Below are positions 56,418-64,000 of a DNA stretch of 64,000 nucleotides, piece after piece; the stretch's first letter is position 1, and every line of letters starts with the position of its first letter. The notes beneath the pieces were generated by a model that saw nothing but the letters and a program-made list of their open reading frames with translations, did no database searches and was not told the origin of the DNA. This DNA is from Prolixibacteraceae bacterium. Lineage in GTDB: Bacteria > Bacteroidota > Bacteroidia > Bacteroidales > Prolixibacteraceae. Location of the stretch: NCBI GenBank assembly GCA_019163175.1, contig JAFLKN010000046.1:55368-119367 (forward strand), written 5' to 3'. The translations under genes were made by a program, and so were the position numbers.

Positions 56418-59282
56418 ATGAATAAATGCTCAAAAAATACACTATTTGCTAGACTTTTACTGGCAATGCTGATGATTGCTTATTCCCCTTGTCAAAGTCA
56501 GTCTAAAGTTTCCACTGCTGGTTGGCCACTAATTACCAAAGAAGCAAAACCCTGGAGCCGTTGGTGGTGGATGGGCAGTAGTGTCAATCCATCCGATTTG
56601 AAAGCTGCGATGGAAGCCTATTCGAAAGCCGGATTGGGCGGATTGGAAATCACGCCGATTTATGGTGTGCATGGTTACGAAAATCGTTTTGTCAAATTCC
56701 TTTCGCCTGAATGGATGAAAAATCTGGAATACACGCTTCAGGAAGGTAAGCAACTTGATATGGGTATTGATCTGGCAATGGCTTCGGGCTGGCCTTTTGG
56801 AGGTTTGTGGGTAACACCCGAAGATGCCTGCAAATATATGTCTGTGCAATCGTATGCACTAATCAAAGAGGGCGATCAGCTTCAGGAAAAAGTGGCAATG
56901 ACTCAGGAGTCAATGTTGAGGTCGATTTCGCGTAAAAATCTAAAAATTGAGCAGTTAAAATATCCGGTAAATGCCAATGCCGACAGTTTGCAAAGTTGGG
57001 CCATCGAACAGGTTCGTTACCCGGTAGCGATGCCTTTGCAGGCCCTGATGGCATATTCTGATAAAGGCGATATTTTGAATTTGACAGAAAAAGTTGATTC
57101 GGATGGAAAACTCAACTGGACAGCGCCCAAAGGATTATGGAAATTGTTTGCCGTTTTCGAAGGCTGGCATGGCAAAATGGTCGAACGTGCTGGTCCGGGT
57201 GGCGAGGGCGATGTAATTGACCACTTTTCGGATAAAGCCATTGATAATTATTTAGGACATTTTACAACTTCATTTAACGGACATGATATTAGCGGATTAC
57301 GGGCATATTTCAACGATTCGTACGAGGTTGATGACGCCCGTGGTGAAGCCAATTTTACCCCGCTGTTGTTCGACGAATTTCAGAAACGGCGTGGATACGA
57401 TCTTCGCGAATATCTTCCGGCTTTGTTAGCTCTTGACACTCAGGAATACAATCAGCGTGTGTTGAGCGACTACCGCGAAACGATTTCGGATCTGATTTTG
57501 GAAAAATATACCCAACGCTGGCACGACTGGGCTGCAAAAGGCGGAAAGATTATCCGCAATCAGGCACATGGGGCGCCAGCCAACATCCTCGATTTATATG
57601 CCGCTGCCGATATTCCGGAAACCGAAGGTGAGGACATCGTAAAAGTGAAGACAGCATCATCGGTGGCACATGTTACTGGCAAAAAACTGGCTTCGTCGGA
57701 GTCGGCTACCTGGCTGAAAGATCACTTTGAAGCTTCTTTGTCTGATGTAAAACACGCTATCGACTTGTTTTTGCTGGCCGGTATTAATCATGTTTTTTAC
57801 CATGGAACAACATTTTCTCCACAAGATGCTTCATGGCCGAGCTGGATGTTTTATGCTGCGGTACATTTCGGGCCAACCAACACTTTCTGGAACGATTTCG
57901 GCACACTGAATACCTACATTGCCCGTTCACAATCGTTTCTACAGGCCGGGAAACCTGATAATGATATTTTACTTTATTACCCGATTGCTGATGAATATGC
58001 TGTTCGTGGAAAGTCGATGTTGCTTCATTTTGATGGCGCAGCCAAAGGTTCGTCGGTTCGTAAATCTGCCGAATACCTTTTCGGAAATGGTTATGCTTTC
58101 GATTATATTTCTGATCGGCAAATTGGCCAGCTTCAAACTGCTTCCGGAAAAATACAGACCGGAGGGGCAAGCTACCAGACTGTTTTGCTTCCGCTGGTAA
58201 AACTCATTCCGCTTGAAACATTCGAAAAAGTGATTGATCTGGCTAAAAATGGCGCAACGGTTTTGATGGAAGAACTTCCTTCAGATGTTCCCGGATTGGG
58301 AAAATTGGCGGAAAGACAAGTGAAATTGCAGACTTTGAAAAAATCGTTGAATCTGGCCAAACAGGCAGGAAGCACCCTGCAGAAAGCCAAAGTTGGCAAA
58401 GGCCAGATATTGGTGGGCAATTTGTCTGAACTTCTCGTTCAGGCTAAAATTCGCCACGAAATAATGATCGACCACGGCTTGCAGTGCATCCGGCGAATTG
58501 ATGGAGCCAACACAACTTATTTCATTGCCAATCGCGGAGCCGAAATTATTGACCAAATGATTACTCTTGAAACTAAAATTGGGTCGGCAGTTTTGTACAA
58601 CCCAATGAACGGAACCTTTGGCAAAGCGCAGACAAAAACTTCGGACAAATTTGGCGAAGTTTACCTGCAGCTTAAACCGGGCGAAAGTTGTCTGGTGCAG
58701 GTTTTCCCGGGTAAAGTGGATGCTCCTGAATATGCATATTGGAAAGCTTCCGGAGAAAAAAACACGTTAAACTCCGATTGGCAACTGATTTTTGTGAGCG
58801 GTGGGCCTGAACTTCCCAAGCCGGTAAAGCTTGAAAAATTAGGTTCGTGGACCGAATTGGTGGGTGACAGTTACAAAGCTTTTTCAGGAACGGCAGTATA
58901 CAAAACCAGTTTTGCAAAGCCTGCGGGAGATGCAAAATCGTGGCAACTCGATTTGGGTAAAGTAGCTCACAGTGCACGTATAATCCTGAATGGGAAAGAG
59001 CTCGCAACGCTAATCTGTTCACCTTTTTTGGTTAATATTCCGGTAGCTGAACTTAAGGCGGAAAATACGCTTGAAATTTCGGTGACCAACCTGATGGGCA
59101 ATCGCATGGCCGACATGGAGCGGAAAGGACAGCCGTACAAGATTTTTTACAATGTCAATTTTCCGGCATACAAAGCCACCAATAGGGGTGCCGATGGACT
59201 GTTTACAACTTTAGGCTGGAAACCTCAGGAATCCGGTTTAATCGGACCGATAACGCTGACTCCTTTGCAACAAATTAAATAA
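56418..59282 (+). CDS. GH106-like alpha-L-rhamnosidase
   Basis: 954 residues with a signal peptide. N-terminal motif KPWSRWWWMGSSVNPSDLK, then GLGGLEITPIYGVHGYE, YFNDSYEVDDARGEANFTP and LFDEFQKRRGYDLREY, as in GH106 rhamnosidases active on rhamnogalacturonan. A C-terminal beta-sandwich with galactose-binding-like features (SARIILNGKELATL, LEISVTNLMGNRMADMER) is present. Removes terminal L-rhamnose. The gap from 56279 to 56417 shows no gene or clear terminator, so it may have its own promoter. Confidence 0.85.
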   Translation: MNKCSKNTLFARLLLAMLMIAYSPCQSQSKVSTAGWPLITKEAKPWSRWWWMGSSVNPSDLKAAMEAYSKAGLGGLEITPIYGVHGYENRFVKFLSPEWMKNLEYTLQEGKQLDMGIDLAMASGWPFGGLWVTPEDACKYMSVQSYALIKEGDQLQEKVAMTQESMLRSISRKNLKIEQLKYPVNANADSLQSWAIEQVRYPVAMPLQALMAYSDKGDILNLTEKVDSDGKLNWTAPKGLWKLFAVFEGWHGKMVERAGPGGEGDVIDHFSDKAIDNYLGHFTTSFNGHDISGLRAYFNDSYEVDDARGEANFTPLLFDEFQKRRGYDLREYLPALLALDTQEYNQRVLSDYRETISDLILEKYTQRWHDWAAKGGKIIRNQAHGAPANILDLYAAADIPETEGEDIVKVKTASSVAHVTGKKLASSESATWLKDHFEASLSDVKHAIDLFLLAGINHVFYHGTTFSPQDASWPSWMFYAAVHFGPTNTFWNDFGTLNTYIARSQSFLQAGKPDNDILLYYPIADEYAVRGKSMLLHFDGAAKGSSVRKSAEYLFGNGYAFDYISDRQIGQLQTASGKIQTGGASYQTVLLPLVKLIPLETFEKVIDLAKNGATVLMEELPSDVPGLGKLAERQVKLQTLKKSLNLAKQAGSTLQKAKVGKGQILVGNLSELLVQAKIRHEIMIDHGLQCIRRIDGANTTYFIANRGAEIIDQMITLETKIGSAVLYNPMNGTFGKAQTKTSDKFGEVYLQLKPGESCLVQVFPGKVDAPEYAYWKASGEKNTLNSDWQLIFVSGGPELPKPVKLEKLGSWTELVGDSYKAFSGTAVYKTSFAKPAGDAKSWQLDLGKVAHSARIILNGKELATLICSPFLVNIPVAELKAENTLEISVTNLMGNRMADMERKGQPYKIFYNVNFPAYKATNRGADGLFTTLGWKPQESGLIGPITLTPLQQIK

Positions 59283-59294
59283 AGTTCCACCCAA

Positions 59295-59313
59295 CCCTCC
59301 GACAAAAGGAGGG
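59295..59313. repeat. Small GC-rich hairpin after GH106 gene
   Basis: ccctcc, seven-base loop, ggaggg. Similar GC-rich hairpin elements with runs of C and G occur at 61511 and 61818 in the same locus. Confidence 0.5.
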
Positions 59314-59353
59314 CTTAAAACTCGCAACCCGCAACAATTCTAACCTAAAAAAA

Positions 59354-61510
59354 ATGTGCTCTATGTGTCTATGTGGTTCAAAAACAAAAATACTCGTGAT
59401 TGCATTGGCATTCACTGCCTGCCAGTCAACTCCAAAATCTTCGAAGATTGATCGGTTGGCCTTGGTCTCCCGCAACAATGTGTTAGTAGAGCAAGCCGAT
59501 ACGCTGGCAAGTTTATCAGTTGGAAATGGTGAATTTGCATTTACAACCGATGTTACCGGCCTGCAAACGTTTTACAAAGAATATGAAAATGGTGTCACGC
59601 TGGGCACACAGTCGAACTGGGGCTGGCACACTTTTCCGAATACCGAAAACTATCAGGTGATGGAAAGCGCTAAATATTCGGATTACCGCGGACGAAAAGT
59701 GCCTTATTTGGTACAATTTTCGGGCGATGGGCGCGATGCAAAAGCAGCCAATTATTTTCGTGAAAATCCGCAACGCATGCAACTGGGTGTAATCCGTTTA
59801 CTACTAAAAAAAGCTGATGGAACAGAGGTGAAACTTGCCGATATTGAAAAACCAAAACATCAGTTGACACTTTGGGAAGGCCGCATCAGCAGCGAATTTT
59901 CAGTTGAAGGTCAGCCTGTAAATGTGGAGGTTTTTTGCCATCAGCAAAAAGATATGATTTCGGCTAAAATCAGTTCCCCGTTGGTTGAAAATGGCCAATT
60001 AAAAGTGGAATGGATTTTTCCTTATGCCTTTCCAGGTCATGTGCATTCAGGCTACGATTTTACCTCTCCGGATAAACACCGATCGCAATTGGAAAAGGTA
60101 AACGAAAATTCAGCCAGAATTTTGCGGACACTGGATAACGATCACTACCAGGTAAAATTGGATTGGGAAGGACAAGCCGCTCTAGATGAAACCGAAAAAC
60201 ATCATTTTGAGCTTTCGGCCAAATCAGGAAATACAATTTCGTTTAGCTGTTTATTCGCTCCTGAAGCAAAAACAGAGGTATTGCCAATATTTGCCGAAAC
60301 CGAAACCAACAACCTCGAAACATGGAAACGTTTCTGGGAAACCAGCGGTGTAGTCGATTTCTCTGAATGTACCGATCCGCGCGCCAAAGAAGTGGAGCGC
60401 CGGTTTGTACTGTCGCAATATTTGACTCAGATTCAGAATTCAGGGTCGTTACCTCCACAGGAAACCGGATTGGTTTTCAACAGTTGGTATGGCAAATTCC
60501 ACCTCGAAATGCACTGGTGGCATTCTGCCCATTTTGCCAATTGGGGACATCCCGATTATCTGGAAAAGCAATTGGACTGGTATCAGACCATTTATAACAA
60601 AGCGCTGGAAACCGCACAAATGCAAGGTTTCAAAGGTATTCGGTGGCCCAAAATGGTGGGGCCTGAAGGACAGAACAGTCCATCGGGTGTTGGCAGTTAC
60701 TTAATTTGGCAGCAACCGCATTTCATTTACATGGCCGAGCAATTGTACCGCAGCAATCCTTCGCCTGAAATTCTGAACAAATACAAAGACCTGATTTTTG
60801 CCACTGCCGATTTTATGGCCGATTTTGCCGTGCCAGATTCTTCAGGAAATGTGTATAATCTTTTGCCACCACTCATTCCGGCTCAGGAACACTGGAAACG
60901 CGAAACCACCATGAATCCACCTTTCGAATTGGCTTATTGGCATTGGGGTCTGACTGTGGCTCAGGAATGGCGGAAACGTTTGGACATGCAACCTGACCCG
61001 GTTTGGGAAGAGGTCCGTACCAAAATTGCGGCGCCGGTTCAGGAAAACGGTTTGTACCTTGGTATCGCCAATGCACCCGATTCGTATACCAATCCTGCGG
61101 CCATGAAAGATCATCCGATGGTTACCGGTACGCTTGGCATTTTACCTGCATGGGACAAAGTTGATCCTGAAATCATGCGAAATACATTGAAAGTGGTTAT
61201 GCAAAAGTGGGATTGGCCATCCACCTGGGGCTGGGATTACCCGATGGTTGCCATGTGCGCCACTCGGCTGATCGAACCGGAATTTGCGCTGGAAGCCTTG
61301 CTTAAAGACGTTCAAAAGAATACCTACCTGAAAAACGGGCACAATTATCAAAGCGAACGGTTGCGCATTTACATGCCGGGCAACGGCGGTTTCCTGAAAG
61401 CTATTTCGCTGATGTGTGCCGGATGGGAAGGCTGTACTACCGAAAATCCCGGGTTTCCGAAAGACGGCAAGTGGAACGTAAAATGGGAAGGATTGACGAA
61501 AGATTTTTAG
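59354..61510 (+). CDS. GH65/GH95-like (alpha/alpha)6 glycosidase, lipoprotein
   Basis: 718 residues. The N-terminus is odd: MCSMCLCGSKTK before the hydrophobic stretch and lipobox FTAC (C23). ATG 59363 is a shorter option, and the upstream bases look like low-complexity DNA. The N-terminal beta-sandwich starts with LASLSVGNGEFAFTTD, resembling GH65/GH95 enzymes; the helical barrel has GLVFNSWYGKFHLEMHWWHSAHFA and TWGWDYPMVAMCATRL (given in part). Acidic residues near FHLEMHWW and in the tail could be catalytic. I cannot assign a substrate; context argues for a plant-pectin side chain. Confidence 0.68.
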   Translation: MCSMCLCGSKTKILVIALAFTACQSTPKSSKIDRLALVSRNNVLVEQADTLASLSVGNGEFAFTTDVTGLQTFYKEYENGVTLGTQSNWGWHTFPNTENYQVMESAKYSDYRGRKVPYLVQFSGDGRDAKAANYFRENPQRMQLGVIRLLLKKADGTEVKLADIEKPKHQLTLWEGRISSEFSVEGQPVNVEVFCHQQKDMISAKISSPLVENGQLKVEWIFPYAFPGHVHSGYDFTSPDKHRSQLEKVNENSARILRTLDNDHYQVKLDWEGQAALDETEKHHFELSAKSGNTISFSCLFAPEAKTEVLPIFAETETNNLETWKRFWETSGVVDFSECTDPRAKEVERRFVLSQYLTQIQNSGSLPPQETGLVFNSWYGKFHLEMHWWHSAHFANWGHPDYLEKQLDWYQTIYNKALETAQMQGFKGIRWPKMVGPEGQNSPSGVGSYLIWQQPHFIYMAEQLYRSNPSPEILNKYKDLIFATADFMADFAVPDSSGNVYNLLPPLIPAQEHWKRETTMNPPFELAYWHWGLTVAQEWRKRLDMQPDPVWEEVRTKIAAPVQENGLYLGIANAPDSYTNPAAMKDHPMVTGTLGILPAWDKVDPEIMRNTLKVVMQKWDWPSTWGWDYPMVAMCATRLIEPEFALEALLKDVQKNTYLKNGHNYQSERLRIYMPGNGGFLKAISLMCAGWEGCTTENPGFPKDGKWNVKWEGLTKDF

Positions 61511-61550
61511 GAAGCCCCTCTCCAACCTTTCCCCAAAAGGGAGAGGCTTC
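61511..61550. repeat. GC-rich hairpin element directly after a stop codon
   Basis: gaagcccctctcc (61511-61523) pairs with gggagaggcttc (61539-61550) with a two-base bulge. It begins at the base after the TAG stop. No T run. It looks like a dispersed repeat of a type common between Bacteroidota genes. Confidence 0.6.
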
Positions 61551-61604
61551 AGGTAATCAAGGTTTTATCGTCTTTATTTTAAATTTCAAATACACAATAG
61601 AAGA

Positions 61605-61728
61605 TACCCCGAAGGGGTAAAATCTGAATAACCGCGGGTGAAGCAAAGCGGAACCCGTGGATAACGAAGTAAAGTGAAAGTAAGGCGCATCAGCCAATGA
61701 TATTTGAAACACAAAAGTTGTATGCGCC
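61605..61728. other. Three-hairpin structured intergenic element
   Basis: Three inverted repeats in 124 bases: tacccc/ggggta (61605-61619), ccgcgggt/acccgtgg (61632-61660) and ggcgcat/atgcgcc (61684-61728). It occupies the centre of the 280-bp gap before the GH2 gene. The only frames here are short and unrecognisable. It could be a dispersed non-coding repeat, a structured leader RNA or a MITE-like element. Confidence 0.5.
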
Positions 61729-61790
61729 GCAAGTAGAAACCAAATTCAAAACCAGATTAAAATACAATGATTATCCTAAAAAAACTCAAT

Positions 61791-64000
61791 ATGAAAAAAT
61801 TCCCTCGCAACCGTGTCCTCCCCATATTGGGGGAGTTAGAGGGGGCTTTGTTTCTTTTCTTTTTCCTTCTTTCTTTTTCCTCATTTGCCGCCCCAACCCA
61901 AAAACAAACCCTTTTTCTCTCCGGAACCGACAATACCCACACTAAAACATGGGAATTTTTCTGCACATCAGGACGAAACAGCGGAGTATGGTCGAAGATT
62001 GAAGTTCCTTCGCATTGGGAACAGCAGGGCTTTGGCGAATACGACTACGGCCGCGACTACCGCACTTATGGCAAGAAATTCAAATTTGCGGATGAAAAAG
62101 GAATGTACAAATATGCGTTTCAGGTTCCGGCTGACTGGAAAAACCGAAAAGTTTTCATCTTATTTGAAGGCTCGATGACCGATACCGAAGTGAAGATCAA
62201 CGGGCAAATGGCCGGACCTGTTCATCAGGGTGCATTTTACCAGTTCCGATACGATATTACCGATAAACTGAAATTTGGTCAGGAGAACTTGTTGGAAGCT
62301 ACAGTCAGTAAAATGTCGGCTGAACCTTCAGTGAACCGTGCCGAACGTTTTGCCGATTACTGGGTGTTTGGCGGCATTTTTCGTCCGGTTTACCTCGAAG
62401 CTTTTCCGGAGGAACATATCGAACGAGTAGCCATTGATGCCAAAGCCGACGGTTCGTTTGCTATGGATGTTTTCCTTCAGAATTTAAAGGGCAACCGCAC
62501 GGTTTCAGCAGAAATCATCGATTCAAAAAATAAAGTTATTGCTTCGTGCAAAGCTAATTCAACCGGCAAAGATTCGCTGGTAACATTGAACTGCAAGGTT
62601 TCGAATCCCGATTTGTGGACTGCCGAAACTCCCAATCGCTATTCTGTTCGGGTTTCGCTTAAAGACGGCAAAAATGAATTGTATTCGACCACTGAAAAAT
62701 TTGGCTTCCGAACTATTGAAATCCGGCAGGGCGACGGTATTTACCTGAACGGTACAAAAATCAAGATGAAAGGCATCAACCGTCATGCTTTTTGGCCTGA
62801 AACCGGGCGATGCCTGAACAATCAGATCAATCTTGATGATGTGAAATTGATCAAGTCGATGAACATGAATGCCATTCGTTGTTCGCATTATCCGCCCGAT
62901 CAGGTTTTTCTGGATTATTGCGATTCGCTGGGATTGTACGTACTTGATGAGTTAGCGGGCTGGCAAAATGCGTATGCGACGGCGCCCGGTGCGAAGTTGG
63001 TTAAAGAAATGGTGACCCGCGACTGCAACCATCCATCTGTTATTTTCTGGAGCAACGGCAACGAAGGAGGAACCAACAAGGAATTGGATGACAATTTTGC
63101 GATTTACGACAAATCGAATCGACCGGTTATTCATGCGCATCACCGACCTGGAAACGATTTTAACGGTATCGACTGCAATCATTACGAGAACTACTTCAGT
63201 TCGCAAAAAATATTTGCAGAAGGCAAGATTTATATGCCCACCGAGTTTTTGCATGCGCAGGACGATGGTGGTGGCGCTGCCGCACTCGAAGATTTTTGGG
63301 AGTTATTCTGGAAAACACCAAATTCAGGTGGCGGATTTACCTGGGTGCTGGCCGATGAAGGAATTGTCCGCACCGACCTAAACGGTTTTATCGATGCCAA
63401 CCGGGTAAATGCGCCCGACGGAGTTGTTGGTCCGCATCGTGAAAAGGAAGGCAGCTATTATGCTTTTCGCAAGATTTATTGCCCGGTAAAAATCAGCCTG
63501 AAAAAACTTCCGGAGCAATTTGATGGTAAAATCCCGGTTGAAAATCGCTACCATTTTACCAACCTGAAAGATTGCCGTTTCGAATGGCAATTGGCGAATT
63601 TCAGCACCGTGACTGATCGCCATGCTGCCAATAAGGTGATGAAGAGCGGTATTCTCGCCAGCCCTGACGTAAAACCACTGGAACATGGAATTCTCGACTT
63701 CGGTCTTCGGTCTTCGGACTCCGGTCTTCCTGTCGATTACAAAAAATACGATGCCCTTTACCTGAAAGTATTTGATAGTTCGGGCGAAGAAATTTATTGC
63801 TACAGTTGGAAAATTGGCGGTAACCTGCGTGCTGTTTCGCAAATCGTGAAAATGGACATCAGTGAACAGGAAAAGCAGCAGCGCGAAAAACTAAAAGCTG
63901 CCGGAATTGAAGCCGACAATATTCTGCCCATCGAACAGCAATCAGCCGATCTTTCAAAAGAAAAGGGAGTGACTGAGCTGACTGAAAATGATAGTCTTTA
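61791..64000 (+). CDS. Glycoside hydrolase family 2 enzyme (3' end outside window)
   Basis: Open frame of 736 codons reaching the window edge. Start ATG 61791 (MKKFPRNR) or 61767. Signal peptide with a hydrophobic stretch (LFLFFFLLSFSSFAA), jelly-roll domain (EVPSHWEQQGFGEYDYGRDY), Ig-like domain, and TIM barrel with GINRHAFWPETG and NAIRCSHYPP. Acid/base E425 in FWSNGNEGG, probable nucleophile E485 in YMPTEFLHA. A beta-galactosidase-like or related GH2 exo-enzyme, periplasmic. The signal-peptide region contains a repeat-like hairpin (61818-61835), and residues around 638-646 are encoded by heptamer repeats (63701-63728). Confidence 0.88.
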   Translation, partial: MKKFPRNRVLPILGELEGALFLFFFLLSFSSFAAPTQKQTLFLSGTDNTHTKTWEFFCTSGRNSGVWSKIEVPSHWEQQGFGEYDYGRDYRTYGKKFKFADEKGMYKYAFQVPADWKNRKVFILFEGSMTDTEVKINGQMAGPVHQGAFYQFRYDITDKLKFGQENLLEATVSKMSAEPSVNRAERFADYWVFGGIFRPVYLEAFPEEHIERVAIDAKADGSFAMDVFLQNLKGNRTVSAEIIDSKNKVIASCKANSTGKDSLVTLNCKVSNPDLWTAETPNRYSVRVSLKDGKNELYSTTEKFGFRTIEIRQGDGIYLNGTKIKMKGINRHAFWPETGRCLNNQINLDDVKLIKSMNMNAIRCSHYPPDQVFLDYCDSLGLYVLDELAGWQNAYATAPGAKLVKEMVTRDCNHPSVIFWSNGNEGGTNKELDDNFAIYDKSNRPVIHAHHRPGNDFNGIDCNHYENYFSSQKIFAEGKIYMPTEFLHAQDDGGGAAALEDFWELFWKTPNSGGGFTWVLADEGIVRTDLNGFIDANRVNAPDGVVGPHREKEGSYYAFRKIYCPVKISLKKLPEQFDGKIPVENRYHFTNLKDCRFEWQLANFSTVTDRHAANKVMKSGILASPDVKPLEHGILDFGLRSSDSGLPVDYKKYDALYLKVFDSSGEEIYCYSWKIGGNLRAVSQIVKMDISEQEKQQREKLKAAGIEADNILPIEQQSADLSKEKGVTELTENDSL
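63701..63728 (+). repeat. Four 7-bp tandem repeats inside the GH2 gene
   Basis: cggtctt, cggtctt, cggactc, cggtctt. The reading frame runs through all three phases of the unit and stays open. A unit length that is not a multiple of three makes slippage change the frame. Confidence 0.65.

Noticed and set aside
61697..61945. 82-codon frame overlapping the start of the terminal GH2 gene
   Set aside because: It runs through the repeat-like element and the signal-peptide codons in another frame; the GH2 frame has clear domain matches.

Overview
The window is a Bacteroidota chromosome segment. Evidence: a SusC/SusD pair run by an ECF sigma/FecR couple, a T9SS-type C-terminal sorting domain, DUF5777 and BspA-type LRR families, A-rich leaders without clear Shine-Dalgarno sequences, and -7 promoter elements of the TAnnTTTG type before both tRNA genes. 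The large pectin/rhamnogalacturonan locus together with many multiheme cytochromes suggests a Marinilabiliales/Prolixibacteraceae-like facultative or strict anaerobe; that placement is inference.

Layout. 1-5.9 kb: the 3' part of a GH2 enzyme and a DUF5107-TPR protein, typical carbohydrate-locus genes. 6.2-8.4 kb: a broken Fic gene and an M50-like membrane peptidase. 8.8-22.4 kb: a respiratory block with an FNR-like regulator, six c-type cytochromes carrying 44 heme-attachment motifs, a separate b-type cytochrome, a DUF5777 outer-membrane barrel and the fused haem-ligation protein CcsBA. FNR-type boxes precede three of its transcription units. 22.5-27.4 kb: tRNA-His, a PepSY-like protein, an ECF sigma factor and a cell-envelope group (DUF4398-like lipoprotein, two L,D-transpeptidases, a membrane protein). 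27.5-33.2 kb: MobA, an M48 peptidase, CinA and an AsmA-like protein. 33.3-41.6 kb: an MFS transporter, a 1525-residue LRR cell-surface protein, AsnA, tRNA-Arg and an AraC regulator. 41.7-47.9 kb: two PAS-rich histidine kinases in one operon. 48.2-64 kb: a polysaccharide utilization locus (ECF sigma, FecR, SusC, SusD, PL22 oligogalacturonate lyase, GH106 rhamnosidase, a GH65/GH95-like glycosidase, and a GH2 gene running off the window end).

How it fits together. In the respiratory block, quinol would be oxidised by b-type membrane domains (a NapC/NirT-like protein, a cytochrome b/b6 protein and a b561-like domain fused to 19 c-haems). Electrons would then pass through periplasmic multihaem proteins to lipid-anchored cytochromes encoded next to a beta-barrel. 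No recognisable terminal reductase is encoded here, so the acceptor is unknown; an outer-membrane or extracellular electron conduit is the most interesting reading. In the PUL, the FecR/STN arrangement implies trans-envelope signalling, and the enzymes fit side-chain and backbone fragments of rhamnogalacturonan/pectin. The GC-rich intergenic hairpins in the PUL resemble dispersed repeats; one lies inside a signal-peptide coding region.
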